Shown piece after piece: positions 32,523-41,844 of a stretch of 56,185 nucleotides of DNA; positions within the stretch are counted from its first letter, which is position 1, and the number at the start of each line of letters is the position of its first letter. Position numbers and translations under genes: made by a program. The stretch is from a virus: positions 1 through 56,185 of IMG/VR virus record IMGVR_UViG_3300036857_000088, one strand, 5' to 3'. Below the pieces are notes generated by a model. The model worked only from the letters and a program-made list of their open reading frames with translations. It searched no databases and was not told the origin of the DNA.

Positions 32523-32987
32523 ATGTCCAACCGCGGCAAGGCGTTCAAGATTACGTGGGGCGACGCGTTCGCCAACACGCTCAACTGTGGATACCCGCTC
32601 GACTCGGCGAACGCGTACAGCGAGAGCCGCGACGGGTCCATCGACACGCAATATCTGTCCGGTGTCGAAGATGCGTGGCTCACCGGCGTCGACCAGTATT
32701 TGACCGGCGACGTGCGCTGGATTCCACGCGTGGACATCACGACGCCCGAAGGCAACGCGTACACGGGCTGGGAAGGGTCGACGGGCTGGCGCGCGTTCCT
32801 CGAATGGGCGCGTGCCAAGAACGTGTTCAACTTCTACCCCGACCCCGTCGGGGCGCCGACGACGTTCCAACCCTGCTACCTCGTCGAGCCGAGCAAAGGC
32901 CCGTCGGGGCTCGAGGCCGACTTCACGCGTAAGCTGTCGCCGTTCACGATCCGCACGTCGGACGGTTCGGTGTTCACGGGATACTAA
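32523..32987 (+). CDS. Distal tail protein candidate
   Basis: 154 aa; aromatic, beta-rich. Directly follows the tape-measure and precedes the large tip protein with a TAATG overlap, the place of minor/distal tail proteins. Confidence 0.55.
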   Translation: MSNRGKAFKITWGDAFANTLNCGYPLDSANAYSESRDGSIDTQYLSGVEDAWLTGVDQYLTGDVRWIPRVDITTPEGNAYTGWEGSTGWRAFLEWARAKNVFNFYPDPVGAPTTFQPCYLVEPSKGPSGLEADFTRKLSPFTIRTSDGSVFTGY

Positions 32988-35900
32988 TGTCGATTCTCAC
33001 CCCGGCGTACCGGCTCACGGTCTACGCTCCGCGCTCGGTCGACCCTACGGAGTCGACCGTTCTCACGCCCCGCGCTGGCTCCGCGCATTCGGACCCGTTC
33101 AAGATCGCGACGGTCCAAGGCGTCACCGGGTTCCAGCCGTATCTCAACTCGCTGCCGATGGGCCGACGCTCGCGCATCGACCCGCTCAAGAAAACGACGG
33201 ACATCGGGTCGCTGACCTTCAAGCTCGGCGACAAGATGCTCACCGACAACGCGCACCGTTGGGTGACGGCGTTCACGGGCGACACCGCCGGCGAGCTGGT
33301 GCTCACGGGCCGCCTCATCGTCGTCGAGGAGTCGCTCGACTTCGCCCCGACGAGCCCCGGCACGGCGACGTGGACGCGCTATTTCACCGGGCGCATCGTC
33401 CAGCCGCAGCTCGCGGACCGGCTCAACTTCCAACTCACCGCGAACGAGATGACCGACGATCTGTCGGTCAACGTGTTCGTGGGTTCCCCGGCGTCGACTG
33501 TCTCGAGCTACGCGTTTCAGTCGCACCTCTACCCGCTCGGGCTGTTGCAGGCGTACGGCCCCTTCCCCGTCGTCGCCAAGGCCAAGGGCCACATCGCGGC
33601 GCCGCAGCTCGCGGGCTACGACGCGTTCTCGCTCACGGTCGACAAGGACCAACCGAACCCCGAGCGCCTCATCGCGCCGCGCGTGCTCATCGACGGGCTC
33701 TTGTCGCCGCAACCGTCGTTCAAAACACACCTCGTCATCACGCGCCTCGACGACAGCACGACAACCGAGTGGGAGCTGCCCCGAGCGATCAACTGGTCCA
33801 CGTCGCTCGAGAAGCTCGCCGCCGCACAGGTCACGGGCGCCACGCCGGCCACCGTGCCGCCGAACGGCACCGCCGTCGAGTTCTACATCAAGCCCATGAA
33901 GTACGCGGTGAGCGAGACGCTCCCGCTGCTCATCAACGACGTGCATCCGGTCACGTTCATCCGGCACTTGCTGTCGGGTGCGTACGGCATTCTCGACGCG
34001 TCGGGCAACCCGACGTGGTCGATCGGGACCGACTCCGCATCGTTCGCCGCGCTCGAGGCCGACCCGTCGTTCCCGACGTGGCGCTCGTTCGAGACGGCCA
34101 TCGCGAAGCTCAACGACACCGTCGAGGCGGTGTGTCGGCACGCGAACCTCGCGTACTATCCGAACGAGTTCGGGCAGATCGTCATTTGCGACTTGCGCCG
34201 GTCCTCGCTCATCACGCCCGTGGGCACGCTCACGTCGGCGGACATGGACACGGGCAGCGTGCCCACGTGGGCGCCCGACGCCACGCAGGCCGTTTCGTCC
34301 ATCCAGATCACGTACCACGTCGAGCAGCAGATCGCCGACAGCGATTTGCCCAAGCCGTTCCAGCAGCTCCCCGCGTTCGAGCAGGCGCGCGACCACGCGC
34401 CGGACATCGCGCCGGTCAAGATCACAGAGCCGTATGACGAGGTGCTCGAGACGTTGCAAGCGGGTTCGCGCGTCGGCGACGTGAAGGGCAACACCGAACA
34501 GTTCGACGATCGCGGCGCTCGCTATGGGCTCACCGGGCCACCGAGCCCGAACGGTCAGCCGTCCGTCGTCGAAACGCTCGACGGACAGGCGCGCCCGCTC
34601 GTCGTCCAGAACCAGCTCGCCGCCGTCGCGTCCGAGCTGCGCGCCCCGTACGCGCTCGGCCCCGTCGCGATGTCGGTGTCGTACAAGCGAGCGGCCGCGT
34701 CGGGGTTCACGACGGGCAAATGGTGCGTCGTTCAGGTCGACGAGATTCCAGATGCCGCGTCGAACACGCGCGGTGGTGCGCGTCTCGCGCTCATCACGGG
34801 CCGCACCGAGAACGGACCCACGGTGCAGCTCGACCTCCTCGACGCTGGCGCCAACGCCGTCGCGGTGACGCCGACGATCGGCACGCCGACCTCGCCGGGC
34901 GCCAACACGCTCAACGATTCGGTCACGCTCAACGCCGCTGGCGATCCCGTGCTGTTCATGGTCGCCATCACCGACACGGGCACGGTGACGCGGCCCGCCG
35001 ACACGTCGGCGCTGTGGAAGTTCTCGCCCGCACCGATCACGGCGTCGGGCACCGCGGTGGTCGACAAGCTCCCGAGCGGCGGGCGTGCGTGGGTGCGCGC
35101 GCGATCGTTCCCGGGTGGCGGCGCCGGGTTCAAGCTCCCGAGCGCGTGGGTGTATCCGAGCGGCACCGGCTACGTCGACTTGCCCGGCATCGCCGCCATC
35201 ACGGGCCTCGCCGGGACCGATGACTCGGGCGACTTCGACCTCACGTGGACGCCGGGCGACAGCATCAACCGGATTGAGATTTTCCTCACGACCGGCGCCA
35301 CGATGCCGACGACGTTCCTCGACATCCTTCGGTTGACGCGCCTCGAGGCCGGGTCCACGCACTTCGCGCTCGGCCCGCTCGTGCTCGGTCAGCAGTATAC
35401 CGTGGGCGTCCGCGCGTTCGACGGATACGGCGGCGTTGGCCCGATGGCGACGCTCACGTTCACACAAGCCTCATCGCCCGCGCTCGATGACCCGGTGTTC
35501 CCGACCGCCTTCGCGTGCTCGACGAACAGCAACGGCTTTGTGCTCGACGGCACGTACGGGCTCGCGGTCATCGCCGCCGAGGTGCCGGGCTACGTCGAGT
35601 TCCAAGAGGAGTTGGAGACGGGCGTCGGCACCGGCTCGTACGGTCCTGCCACCACGATCGGCCGCGCCGTCGCCATGCTCGGCGATTGGACCAAAATCGT
35701 GCGCGTCGCACCGAACGACGGACTCCGCAGGCGCATGAGCGCGCGCTCGATCCTCGACCCCGCGGCGCCGTCGGGATACACCGATCCGGTCGACGTGACG
35801 CCGTGGAAGCCGCTCGGGTTGGGGCCGATCCCGACGACGCTCGCCGTCGAGGTGACGGTGTTGCCGGCGAGCCCGCCGACCGACGAGGGCTTGCGGCTCC

Positions 35901-37549
35901 ACTTTCAGGTGGCGTGCGTCGATCCGCTCGGCTCCGTCTGTCAGGTCGAGATTTTCGACCTGTCGTCCGGCAGTTCGGTGAACAGCGGCCCAGCCGTGGG
36001 CACGCTCGCAGCGAACGACACGCAGTGGAAGGTGAATCTCCCGGCGGCTGGCTCGAGCCCCGCGTTGATGACCGTTCGCGGCGTCTCGCCGGACGGGCGG
36101 ACGGCGGACAAGATCGTGGTGCTTCCGGCGGCGCAATTAGTAAACGCGCAATGTATCGCGCACATGGCGTCCGCCAGCGATACGCAGATCACCGTGACGG
36201 TGGACGCGAACAACCCGACCGGCACGACGCCGCAAGTCGAGTTGGTCAGCATCACGGGCGACGCGACCGTGGCATCCGGCGCGAGCATTGGCGTGCTCGT
36301 GGCGGCCGGTAGCTCGTGGGTGTTCAACCGTGGGGCGACGAGCAGCCCGCCGTCGCAGGCGCGATTCCGAGCGACCGGCGCGGGGTACATCGACGACGAC
36401 GACTTGATCGTCATTCCGCAGAAGGGCGCCGGCACGATGGAGCTGTCCGTGGTCGCGAGCGTGCAGGCAAACGCGCAGCTCCAGATGACGGTGCGCGTCA
36501 CCGTCAACGACGCAGTCCCGCAGGCCGGGTCGTACATCACGATCGACGCGCCGGCGCTGACGCACATCCCGAGCATCACGCCGAACACGCCGCAGACGGT
36601 CGCCAACGGCGGGTTCGTCGACTACGTGATCGACCGGCCCGACTTCGGCACCGGCGTCGGCGGTGTAACGTGGACCGCGCACGCGGCGAACCGCGTCGAC
36701 GACAGCGACGTTATCACCGTCACGGAAAAACCGCGCGACACGATCCCGGGCCGCCTCACGATCAGCAAAGCGCAGTACAACAGCGGCACGGGCAAGATGC
36801 AGGTCTGGTTCCGCCTGTTCGAGACGACGAGCGCCGGGGTCGAGAACGAGATGACCTCGCAGGCGATTTGGGTGGGCGGTGGCGCCGACCACACGCTGAC
36901 CGCAATCGCCAAGGACGTAGCGACGGGCAGCTCGGTGTTGCCGACCTTCAACCCCGGATCGTTCCCCGGCACGAACAACTACGACACGGGCGTCCCGGGC
37001 TGGTTGCTCGAGTGGACGGCGACCGCGGCACAGTCGTGGCTACTCACGCTCGAGGTCGAAAAAATCTTCCTGTGGACCGGCACCGCGCTCAGTCCGATGC
37101 CGGTCCTGTCGCTGTCGATCGCAATTCCCGGTGCGGGCGGTGGCACGACGACGGTCGACGCAGGAACGACGACGACGGGCGCAGCCGGCACGAGCGCCAG
37201 CGTCTCGAACGTCGGCACGACCACGAATGCCGTTTTCAACTTCACGATTCCGCGGGGCAACACCGGCGCGACCGGACCCACCGGCCCATCGGGTACGAAC
37301 GGCACGAACGGCACGAACGGCTCTCAGTGGTACGCTGGAAGCGGCGCCCCGGGGAGCCCCGGCCCGGGCGTGGACAACGATTTTTACCTCGACGTGTTGA
37401 CCGGCAACGTCTACAAGAAGATCAGCGGCACGTATACGCTCGAGGGCAACATCAAGGGCGCGACCGGCCCGAACTACCCCGTCACGGTGTCGACCTCACC
37501 GGCGAGCGGCACCGGATCGACCGGCCAACTCTGGATTCAGTATTCGTAA
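32987..37549 (+). CDS. Tail tip / central fibre protein with collagen-like segment
   Basis: 1520 aa, the largest gene. The first ~600 residues look like a tail hub domain (TSLEKLAAAQ, VRHANLAYYPNEFGQIVICDL). Residues 640-1400 contain several Ig- or FN3-like beta repeats. Near 1423-1450 lies a collagen-like stretch with Gly-X-Y triplets (GATGPTGPSGTNG), then a small terminal domain. Likely mediates receptor contact and host range. Confidence 0.75.
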   Translation: MSILTPAYRLTVYAPRSVDPTESTVLTPRAGSAHSDPFKIATVQGVTGFQPYLNSLPMGRRSRIDPLKKTTDIGSLTFKLGDKMLTDNAHRWVTAFTGDTAGELVLTGRLIVVEESLDFAPTSPGTATWTRYFTGRIVQPQLADRLNFQLTANEMTDDLSVNVFVGSPASTVSSYAFQSHLYPLGLLQAYGPFPVVAKAKGHIAAPQLAGYDAFSLTVDKDQPNPERLIAPRVLIDGLLSPQPSFKTHLVITRLDDSTTTEWELPRAINWSTSLEKLAAAQVTGATPATVPPNGTAVEFYIKPMKYAVSETLPLLINDVHPVTFIRHLLSGAYGILDASGNPTWSIGTDSASFAALEADPSFPTWRSFETAIAKLNDTVEAVCRHANLAYYPNEFGQIVICDLRRSSLITPVGTLTSADMDTGSVPTWAPDATQAVSSIQITYHVEQQIADSDLPKPFQQLPAFEQARDHAPDIAPVKITEPYDEVLETLQAGSRVGDVKGNTEQFDDRGARYGLTGPPSPNGQPSVVETLDGQARPLVVQNQLAAVASELRAPYALGPVAMSVSYKRAAASGFTTGKWCVVQVDEIPDAASNTRGGARLALITGRTENGPTVQLDLLDAGANAVAVTPTIGTPTSPGANTLNDSVTLNAAGDPVLFMVAITDTGTVTRPADTSALWKFSPAPITASGTAVVDKLPSGGRAWVRARSFPGGGAGFKLPSAWVYPSGTGYVDLPGIAAITGLAGTDDSGDFDLTWTPGDSINRIEIFLTTGATMPTTFLDILRLTRLEAGSTHFALGPLVLGQQYTVGVRAFDGYGGVGPMATLTFTQASSPALDDPVFPTAFACSTNSNGFVLDGTYGLAVIAAEVPGYVEFQEELETGVGTGSYGPATTIGRAVAMLGDWTKIVRVAPNDGLRRRMSARSILDPAAPSGYTDPVDVTPWKPLGLGPIPTTLAVEVTVLPASPPTDEGLRLHFQVACVDPLGSVCQVEIFDLSSGSSVNSGPAVGTLAANDTQWKVNLPAAGSSPALMTVRGVSPDGRTADKIVVLPAAQLVNAQCIAHMASASDTQITVTVDANNPTGTTPQVELVSITGDATVASGASIGVLVAAGSSWVFNRGATSSPPSQARFRATGAGYIDDDDLIVIPQKGAGTMELSVVASVQANAQLQMTVRVTVNDAVPQAGSYITIDAPALTHIPSITPNTPQTVANGGFVDYVIDRPDFGTGVGGVTWTAHAANRVDDSDVITVTEKPRDTIPGRLTISKAQYNSGTGKMQVWFRLFETTSAGVENEMTSQAIWVGGGADHTLTAIAKDVATGSSVLPTFNPGSFPGTNNYDTGVPGWLLEWTATAAQSWLLTLEVEKIFLWTGTALSPMPVLSLSIAIPGAGGGTTTVDAGTTTTGAAGTSASVSNVGTTTNAVFNFTIPRGNTGATGPTGPSGTNGTNGTNGSQWYAGSGAPGSPGPGVDNDFYLDVLTGNVYKKISGTYTLEGNIKGATGPNYPVTVSTSPASGTGSTGQLWIQYS

Positions 37550-37969
37550 ATGGCGACTTTCTTATGGGTCGCGCGACCGGGCGACGGCGCATATCGACAA
37601 GCGATCGGCATGTGGGTCTATACCGGCGGCGCGTGGCACGCGGTCACGAAACAGTGGATATGGAGCGGCGGCGCGTGGCGGCTCGGGTACGATGGCACGG
37701 CGCCGGTGTTGACAACGATCGTCGTCTCGCCGAACCCGGCGTCCGTCGCCGCGGGTCAAACGGTGGATTTCAGCGCCGAAGGCTTCGACCAGTTCGGGGC
37801 GGACATGGGCGCGGTCAGTCCGTCGTGGGCCGTCAGCGGCACGTCGTCGATCGACTCGTCCGGTCACTGCACCACCGATTCGGGCGTGACCGGGGTGGAG
37901 ACTGACACCGTGACCGCGACCATCGGCTCGGTTGTCGGAACGGCGAGCCTCACCGTGAGCGGCCCGTAG
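37550..37969 (+). CDS. Big_2-type Ig-like tail accessory protein
   Basis: 139 aa. Residues 1-50 carry repeated Trp/Gly motifs (MWVYTGGAWHAV, QWIWSGGAWRL). Residues 55-138 are a bacterial Ig-like (Big_2) domain with VSPNPASVAAGQTVDFSAEGFDQFG. Start directly follows the tip stop. Probably a virion surface module. Confidence 0.7.
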   Translation: MATFLWVARPGDGAYRQAIGMWVYTGGAWHAVTKQWIWSGGAWRLGYDGTAPVLTTIVVSPNPASVAAGQTVDFSAEGFDQFGADMGAVSPSWAVSGTSSIDSSGHCTTDSGVTGVETDTVTATIGSVVGTASLTVSGP

Positions 37970-37976
37970 CGATTCG

Positions 37977-38008
37977 CTGCTGACTCAGTTCGTGTTCGCA
38001 GTTAATCT
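37977..38008 (+). promoter_or_regulatory. Family A promoter A8
   Basis: CTGCTGAC (37977-37984), 18 nt, TAATCT (38003-38008). Drives the lysis operon. Confidence 0.7.
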
Positions 38009-38020
38009 TGAGGCATGTAG

Positions 38021-38038
38021 GACACAACGCATTGACCG
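38021..38038 (+). promoter_or_regulatory. Conserved leader box of family A operons
   Basis: GACACAACGCATTGACCG, the most diverged of the four boxes. Confidence 0.55.
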
Positions 38039-38045
38039 TCATCCG

Positions 38046-38079
38046 GCCCCGCGCGCTCACCCGAGCGCCGGGGCTTTTT
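38046..38079 (+). terminator. Leader terminator / attenuator
   Basis: GCCCCG (38046-38051) pairs with CGGGGC (38069-38074), inner CGCTC/GAGCG, then TTTTT. Ends 12 nt before the first lysis-operon start. Confidence 0.75.
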
Positions 38080-38091
38080 GCGCTCCCGACC

Positions 38092-38400
38092 ATGACCGTA
38101 GAACCCACCGTCACGTCGATCCTCGAGGCCATCTTCGCCGGCGTTGGTGTGCTGGCGGTGTTGGGTTCCCCGTTCCTCGCGGCGCTCGCGCGCTCGACGG
38201 TCCACAAGCATGTCGCCGACGCGCCCACGGTCATCGCGCTCACCGATCGCGTGAAAGCGACCGAGAGCTGGCAGAGTGAACACGGCGAGGACGTGAAGGA
38301 CATCCCGCGCATGGCGGACGTGCTGACGCGGCTCGACAAAACGCTCGAAGGGCTCACCAACATGCTCGTGCGAGCCGGGTTCGCCAAGCCGAGCGAATGA
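38092..38400 (+). CDS. Membrane protein of lysis operon
   Basis: 102 aa. One hydrophobic segment (ILEAIFAGVGVLAVLGSPFLAAL) then a soluble helical tail with coiled-coil potential. ATG 38092 is taken because an upstream start lies in the leader. Possible holin partner or antiholin. Confidence 0.6.
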   Translation: MTVEPTVTSILEAIFAGVGVLAVLGSPFLAALARSTVHKHVADAPTVIALTDRVKATESWQSEHGEDVKDIPRMADVLTRLDKTLEGLTNMLVRAGFAKPSE

Positions 38401-38768
38401 TGGACGAGGCGAAGATCACCACCGCCCTCTCGAAAGCCGCGGACACGCTCCGCGGCAAACTCGCCTCTGGCGCGCGCGCCGCGATCACGTACCTCGCCGG
38501 GTTCGCTGAAATCCACGCCGAGCAAAGCATGACGCGCTTGCTCGCGTTCCTGTTCGGCATCGTCGGGTGTGTGATCGGCCTCGCTGGCTCGACGGTCGCC
38601 GTGTACGCCGTCGTGAGTGCGTACAAGCACGGCATGCCAGCCCGCGAAGCATTCGAGGGCGTCGCCGGCATCATCACGCAGCTCGGCGTCCTCGCCGGCG
38701 CCTTCATCACGTCGGGCGCGGTGGCGCTGCTCATCCGCTCGAAACACGACGACACCACCGCCCAATGA
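38397..38768 (+). CDS. Holin candidate
   Basis: 123 aa; start codons at 38397 and 38400 overlap the previous stop (a dual start, as in some holins). Two membrane segments: LLAFLFGIVGCVIGLAGSTVAVYAVV and ITQLGVLAGAFITSGAVALLI, with a charged tail. Position before the endolysin supports the call. Confidence 0.65.
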   Translation: MMDEAKITTALSKAADTLRGKLASGARAAITYLAGFAEIHAEQSMTRLLAFLFGIVGCVIGLAGSTVAVYAVVSAYKHGMPAREAFEGVAGIITQLGVLAGAFITSGAVALLIRSKHDDTTAQ

Positions 38769-39172
38769 AACGCATCGCTCGCAGGCTGCTCCTCGTCGTC
38801 ACCGCGCTCATGGGCGCCGTCGTCGTCGCGACGTGCGTGGGTCGCATTCCGCCCGACGATCCAGCGCCGGACGCGTCGGGCGTCACCATCCGCGTCGAGA
38901 ATCACGACTACTACGAGGCGGACGTGTGGCTCTTGAACGGCGAGGCGCAGGTTCAAAAGCTCGGCACCGTCATGGCGAACTCGAAGCACACGTTCGTCAT
39001 CAATGAGCATCTCATCATGGGCCAGCAGATCGCGCTCTACGCGCGCGAGCGGTTCGACGGCACGACCTACAAGACGGACCCGTTCGGCGTCGTGCCGGGC
39101 ATGGGGTTCATCTGGCGGATCGGCTACGTGAGGGGACAGGGGGCGCTTTTCCCGCTGTTCGCTGAACGGTGA
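38765..39172 (+). CDS. Lipoprotein or secreted lysis-operon protein
   Basis: 135 aa; ATGA overlap. Signal MKRIARRLLLVVTALMGAVVVATC with a possible lipobox VVATC. The mature part is beta-rich (VTIRVENHDYYEADVWLLNGEAQ). Could be an outer-membrane spanin subunit or a surface factor; I cannot decide. Confidence 0.55.
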   Translation: MKRIARRLLLVVTALMGAVVVATCVGRIPPDDPAPDASGVTIRVENHDYYEADVWLLNGEAQVQKLGTVMANSKHTFVINEHLIMGQQIALYARERFDGTTYKTDPFGVVPGMGFIWRIGYVRGQGALFPLFAER

Positions 39173-39786
39173 GCATCGTCCCGCCCGCCCGCCCCGAGAT
39201 GTCGCGCGACGATGTGGTCGCGCTCGCGTCCGCGCTGGGCCTCACCGCCAAGACGTTCATGCTCGGGCGCCGAGGCTATTACCGCGACACGATGGGCAAG
39301 CCCGGCGAGAACGACATCGGGCTCTACGACGACGCGATCTTCTACGTCTCGCCGTCGCTGTTCCTCGCGGTGAACGCGAACACCGACCCGACCAGCGAGT
39401 GGCCGGGCATGGCGACGCTCACGCCCGGCATCTGGCCGTGGACGCGCGTCATTCACAATCTCTCAAAAGACCCGAAGGAGCACCCGCATTACGCCGCGTT
39501 CGGGCAAGCCGCCGACGTGATCGTGTCCCGCTGGGGCTCGAGCGCCATCGGTTACGGCATCCACGACGAGCGCGGGTTCTGTCTCGCCAACGGACTGTGG
39601 CGCGGCCAGTTCGGCATCCACATGCACCGCGGCGGCGACAACACCACGACGAGCGAAGGCTGTCAGACGATCCCGCCCGAGCAGTGGAACGGATCGACCG
39701 GCTTCTACGCGCTCGTCGACCTCGATTTGAAACGCTACGGCATCACGTCGTGGCCGTACCTCCTCACCGCGCGCGACAGCGCATAA
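39169..39786 (+). CDS. Putative endolysin with H...SxGC motif
   Basis: 205 aa, GTG start overlapping the previous TGA. Residues 149-167 (GIHMHRG ... TTSEGCQTI; H151/H153, S162, C165) resemble the active-site signature of L,D-transpeptidase-like (YkuD/DUF) enzymes that phages use on peptidoglycan. Its place in a holin-like operon favours cell-wall cleavage. Enzyme class is not certain. Confidence 0.6.
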   Translation: MSIVPPARPEMSRDDVVALASALGLTAKTFMLGRRGYYRDTMGKPGENDIGLYDDAIFYVSPSLFLAVNANTDPTSEWPGMATLTPGIWPWTRVIHNLSKDPKEHPHYAAFGQAADVIVSRWGSSAIGYGIHDERGFCLANGLWRGQFGIHMHRGGDNTTTSEGCQTIPPEQWNGSTGFYALVDLDLKRYGITSWPYLLTARDSA

Positions 39787-39792
39787 GGCACC

Positions 39793-40605
39793 ATGACCAC
39801 CCCCGAGAAGCCCAACATCCCGCAGGAAATCGAAAGCATCGCCACGGCCGCCGAGGCCGAGGCCCGCGCGCTCTACGCGCGCCGTCCGCCCAACTACGTG
39901 CTCGCGCTCATCCTCGTGGCGCTCGCGTTCGTGTTCGGACTCGCCTTCGCGGCGTCCCGCGCCAACGCTCGCGTCGATGCCGCGCAGGCCGCCACCAAGC
40001 AGCTCGTCGTCATCGCCGCGCAGCAGGACAGCGTCATCCATCGCGACTCGATCACCCGCGACTCGCTCGTCGCGAACGCCGCCGCTGACCGCGCGCAGCT
40101 CGTCGCTGCCGCCAACGCTGCGAGCGCGCGAGCAACGATCCATCTGAGGTTCGGCCCCAACGCCGGTACACACAGCGAGCCGCATGGCGCGCCGGGAGCC
40201 GTGGTGCCCGACTCTCAGATGCACCCCGACACGACCCAACGGTTGCTGTCGATCGACTCCACGTGGCACACCATCTACGTCAACGATGACTCGCTCACGC
40301 CGCACTACGTCGACGGCACCATCGCGGACATCCTGCACGTGTTGGTGAACATGCAGGTCGAGTACGCCGAGTTTCGAGATTCCGCACTCACGACCGTGAA
40401 CGCGGACGCCGCGGCGCTCGCGCAAGACTCGGCGTCGATCGCCGACCTCAACGCGCGCCTCGTCACGGCTCAAACGGAAGTCAAAGCGACGCGCGCCATG
40501 ATCCCCGGCCGCGCCTCGCGCTGGTGGCACGATGTGAAGGTGGCGGGCGTCACCCTCGCCGGCGCGGGCGCCGTCAAGCTCGCGCTCTCTCTCCTCCATC
40601 CATAG
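39793..40605 (+). CDS. Inner-membrane spanin-like protein
   Basis: 270 aa. A membrane helix at residues 34-55 (YVLALILVALAFVFGLAFAAS) is followed by long helical repeats with D-S patterns (IHRDSITRDSLVANAAADRAQL). The N-in, C-out layout with a coiled coil fits an i-spanin or a structural peptidoglycan-crossing protein. Ends with a second weak hydrophobic segment. Confidence 0.55.
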   Translation: MTTPEKPNIPQEIESIATAAEAEARALYARRPPNYVLALILVALAFVFGLAFAASRANARVDAAQAATKQLVVIAAQQDSVIHRDSITRDSLVANAAADRAQLVAAANAASARATIHLRFGPNAGTHSEPHGAPGAVVPDSQMHPDTTQRLLSIDSTWHTIYVNDDSLTPHYVDGTIADILHVLVNMQVEYAEFRDSALTTVNADAAALAQDSASIADLNARLVTAQTEVKATRAMIPGRASRWWHDVKVAGVTLAGAGAVKLALSLLHP

Positions 40606-40609
40606 GACC

Positions 40610-40789
40610 ATGCCGTACATCGGTGAGAACCAACGGCGCGAGCCGAATCTGTACCGTCCCGATCATGTCAGCTCGTTCACGACGTGGCGCTGCTCGAATC
40701 CAGCGTGCCGCGTCTGGACGAAGCCGAGTCTCGCCGCGGTGCCGGGCACGTGCAACGAGTGCGGCACGCCCAAGCCGGCAAACCAGTGA
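40610..40789 (+). CDS. Small zinc-ribbon protein
   Basis: 59 aa: MPYIGENQRREPN, then CSNPAC (28-33) and CNEC (48-51), a four-Cys zinc ribbon. TGA overlaps the GTG of the phosphoesterase gene. Confidence 0.65.
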   Translation: MPYIGENQRREPNLYRPDHVSSFTTWRCSNPACRVWTKPSLAAVPGTCNECGTPKPANQ

Positions 40790-41715
40790 GCCGCGTCGAT
40801 CGCAAGGCGCTGGACACCGCGATCGACAACACACCCGACCCGCTCATCGACAAGCACGTGCGGCCGTTGACGTTCGCGCCGGCCGCACCAGCGATCCGCG
40901 TCGGCGGCAAGTTCGTGCGCGCGGGCCTGTACGGCGACTCGCATTTCCCCTTCGCCGATCGCCGAGCGATCCGCGTCGTGCAAAGCGTGTTCGTCGATTA
41001 TGGGCCGGACGTGCTCGTCCACATGGGCGACCTCCTCGACTGCTACACGCTGTCGCGCTACGACAAGAACCCGGACCGGAAGGAGACGCTCCAAGACGAA
41101 ATCGACCAAGCGCGGCTCCACCTCGCCGAGATGCGCGACCTGTTCCCCAACGCGCGGTTCGTCTACCTCGAAGGGAACCACGAGGACCGGCTCCGCCGCA
41201 TCCTGTGGAATCTCGAGGGACCGGCGGCGGTGCTCGCGCAGCTCACGGCGTTCAAGAAGGCGATCACGTGGCCCGCGTTGCTCGGGCTCGAGAAGCTCCA
41301 CATCGAGTTCGTGCCGTACGCCGAACAGGCGCGTCACTCGTTCCTGCCCAAGTTCATCATCAAGCACGGCACGGTCGTGCGCTCGCGCTCGGCCTACACC
41401 GCCAACGGCGAGCACGCGAAGTACGGAAAGAGTGGCGCGAGCGGACACACGCACCGACTCGGCGCCTTCTACCACCGCGATCACAACGGCAACCACGTGT
41501 GGCTGGAGACGGGATGCACATGCCGGCTGGACCCGGAGTACACCGTGGACCCCGATTGGCAGCAGGGTGCCATCATGGTGACGTTCGACAAGGCGACGGG
41601 CGCGCCCGAGGCGAGGCCCATCTACATCCACGAGGGCTCGACCGTGTTCGGTGGCGAGCGGTACAGCGCGGACGCGCGCCGAGGCAAGACCGCAAAGCGC
41701 CGACGCGTCGCGTAG
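40786..41715 (+). CDS. Calcineurin-like metallophosphoesterase
   Basis: 309 aa from GTG (coupled to the previous stop; an ATG at 40684 would overlap the zinc-ribbon gene). Metal-binding motifs in order: GDSH (50-53), GDLLD (81-85), GNHEDR (130-135) and GHTHR (220-224). Such phage enzymes act as phosphodiesterases or 3'-5' nucleases/repair factors (compare Mre11/SbcD). No partner ATPase adjacent. Confidence 0.85.
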   Translation: MSRVDRKALDTAIDNTPDPLIDKHVRPLTFAPAAPAIRVGGKFVRAGLYGDSHFPFADRRAIRVVQSVFVDYGPDVLVHMGDLLDCYTLSRYDKNPDRKETLQDEIDQARLHLAEMRDLFPNARFVYLEGNHEDRLRRILWNLEGPAAVLAQLTAFKKAITWPALLGLEKLHIEFVPYAEQARHSFLPKFIIKHGTVVRSRSAYTANGEHAKYGKSGASGHTHRLGAFYHRDHNGNHVWLETGCTCRLDPEYTVDPDWQQGAIMVTFDKATGAPEARPIYIHEGSTVFGGERYSADARRGKTAKRRRVA

Positions 41716-41762
41716 TAGTAGTCGTGTAGTTAAGTGAAGGTGACGATGACGATGAATAGCAT

Positions 41763-41839
41763 AGCGGTCGCATTGCCATCGCAGTGCGGCCGCTTTGCGT
41801 TCGCAGTGCGGTCGTAATGCGGTCGCATTCCGGTCGCAC
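41763..41839 (+). repeat. Tandem array of seven 11-bp units (array II)
   Basis: Units from 41763: AGCGGTCGCAT, TGCCATCGCAG, TGCGGCCGCTT, TGCGTTCGCAG, TGCGGTCGTAA, TGCGGTCGCAT, TCCGGTCGCAC. Same period, palindromic core and upstream context (TAGTAGTAG, then GGTGACGATGACGATGAA) as array I. It ends 5 bp before the -35 of the next family B promoter. Confidence 0.8.
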
Positions 41840-41844
41840 CATAG

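Noticed and set aside
32984-35467. 827-codon open frame on the minus strand
   Set aside because: Antisense to the tail tip gene; composition (very Arg-rich) is typical of a shadow frame.
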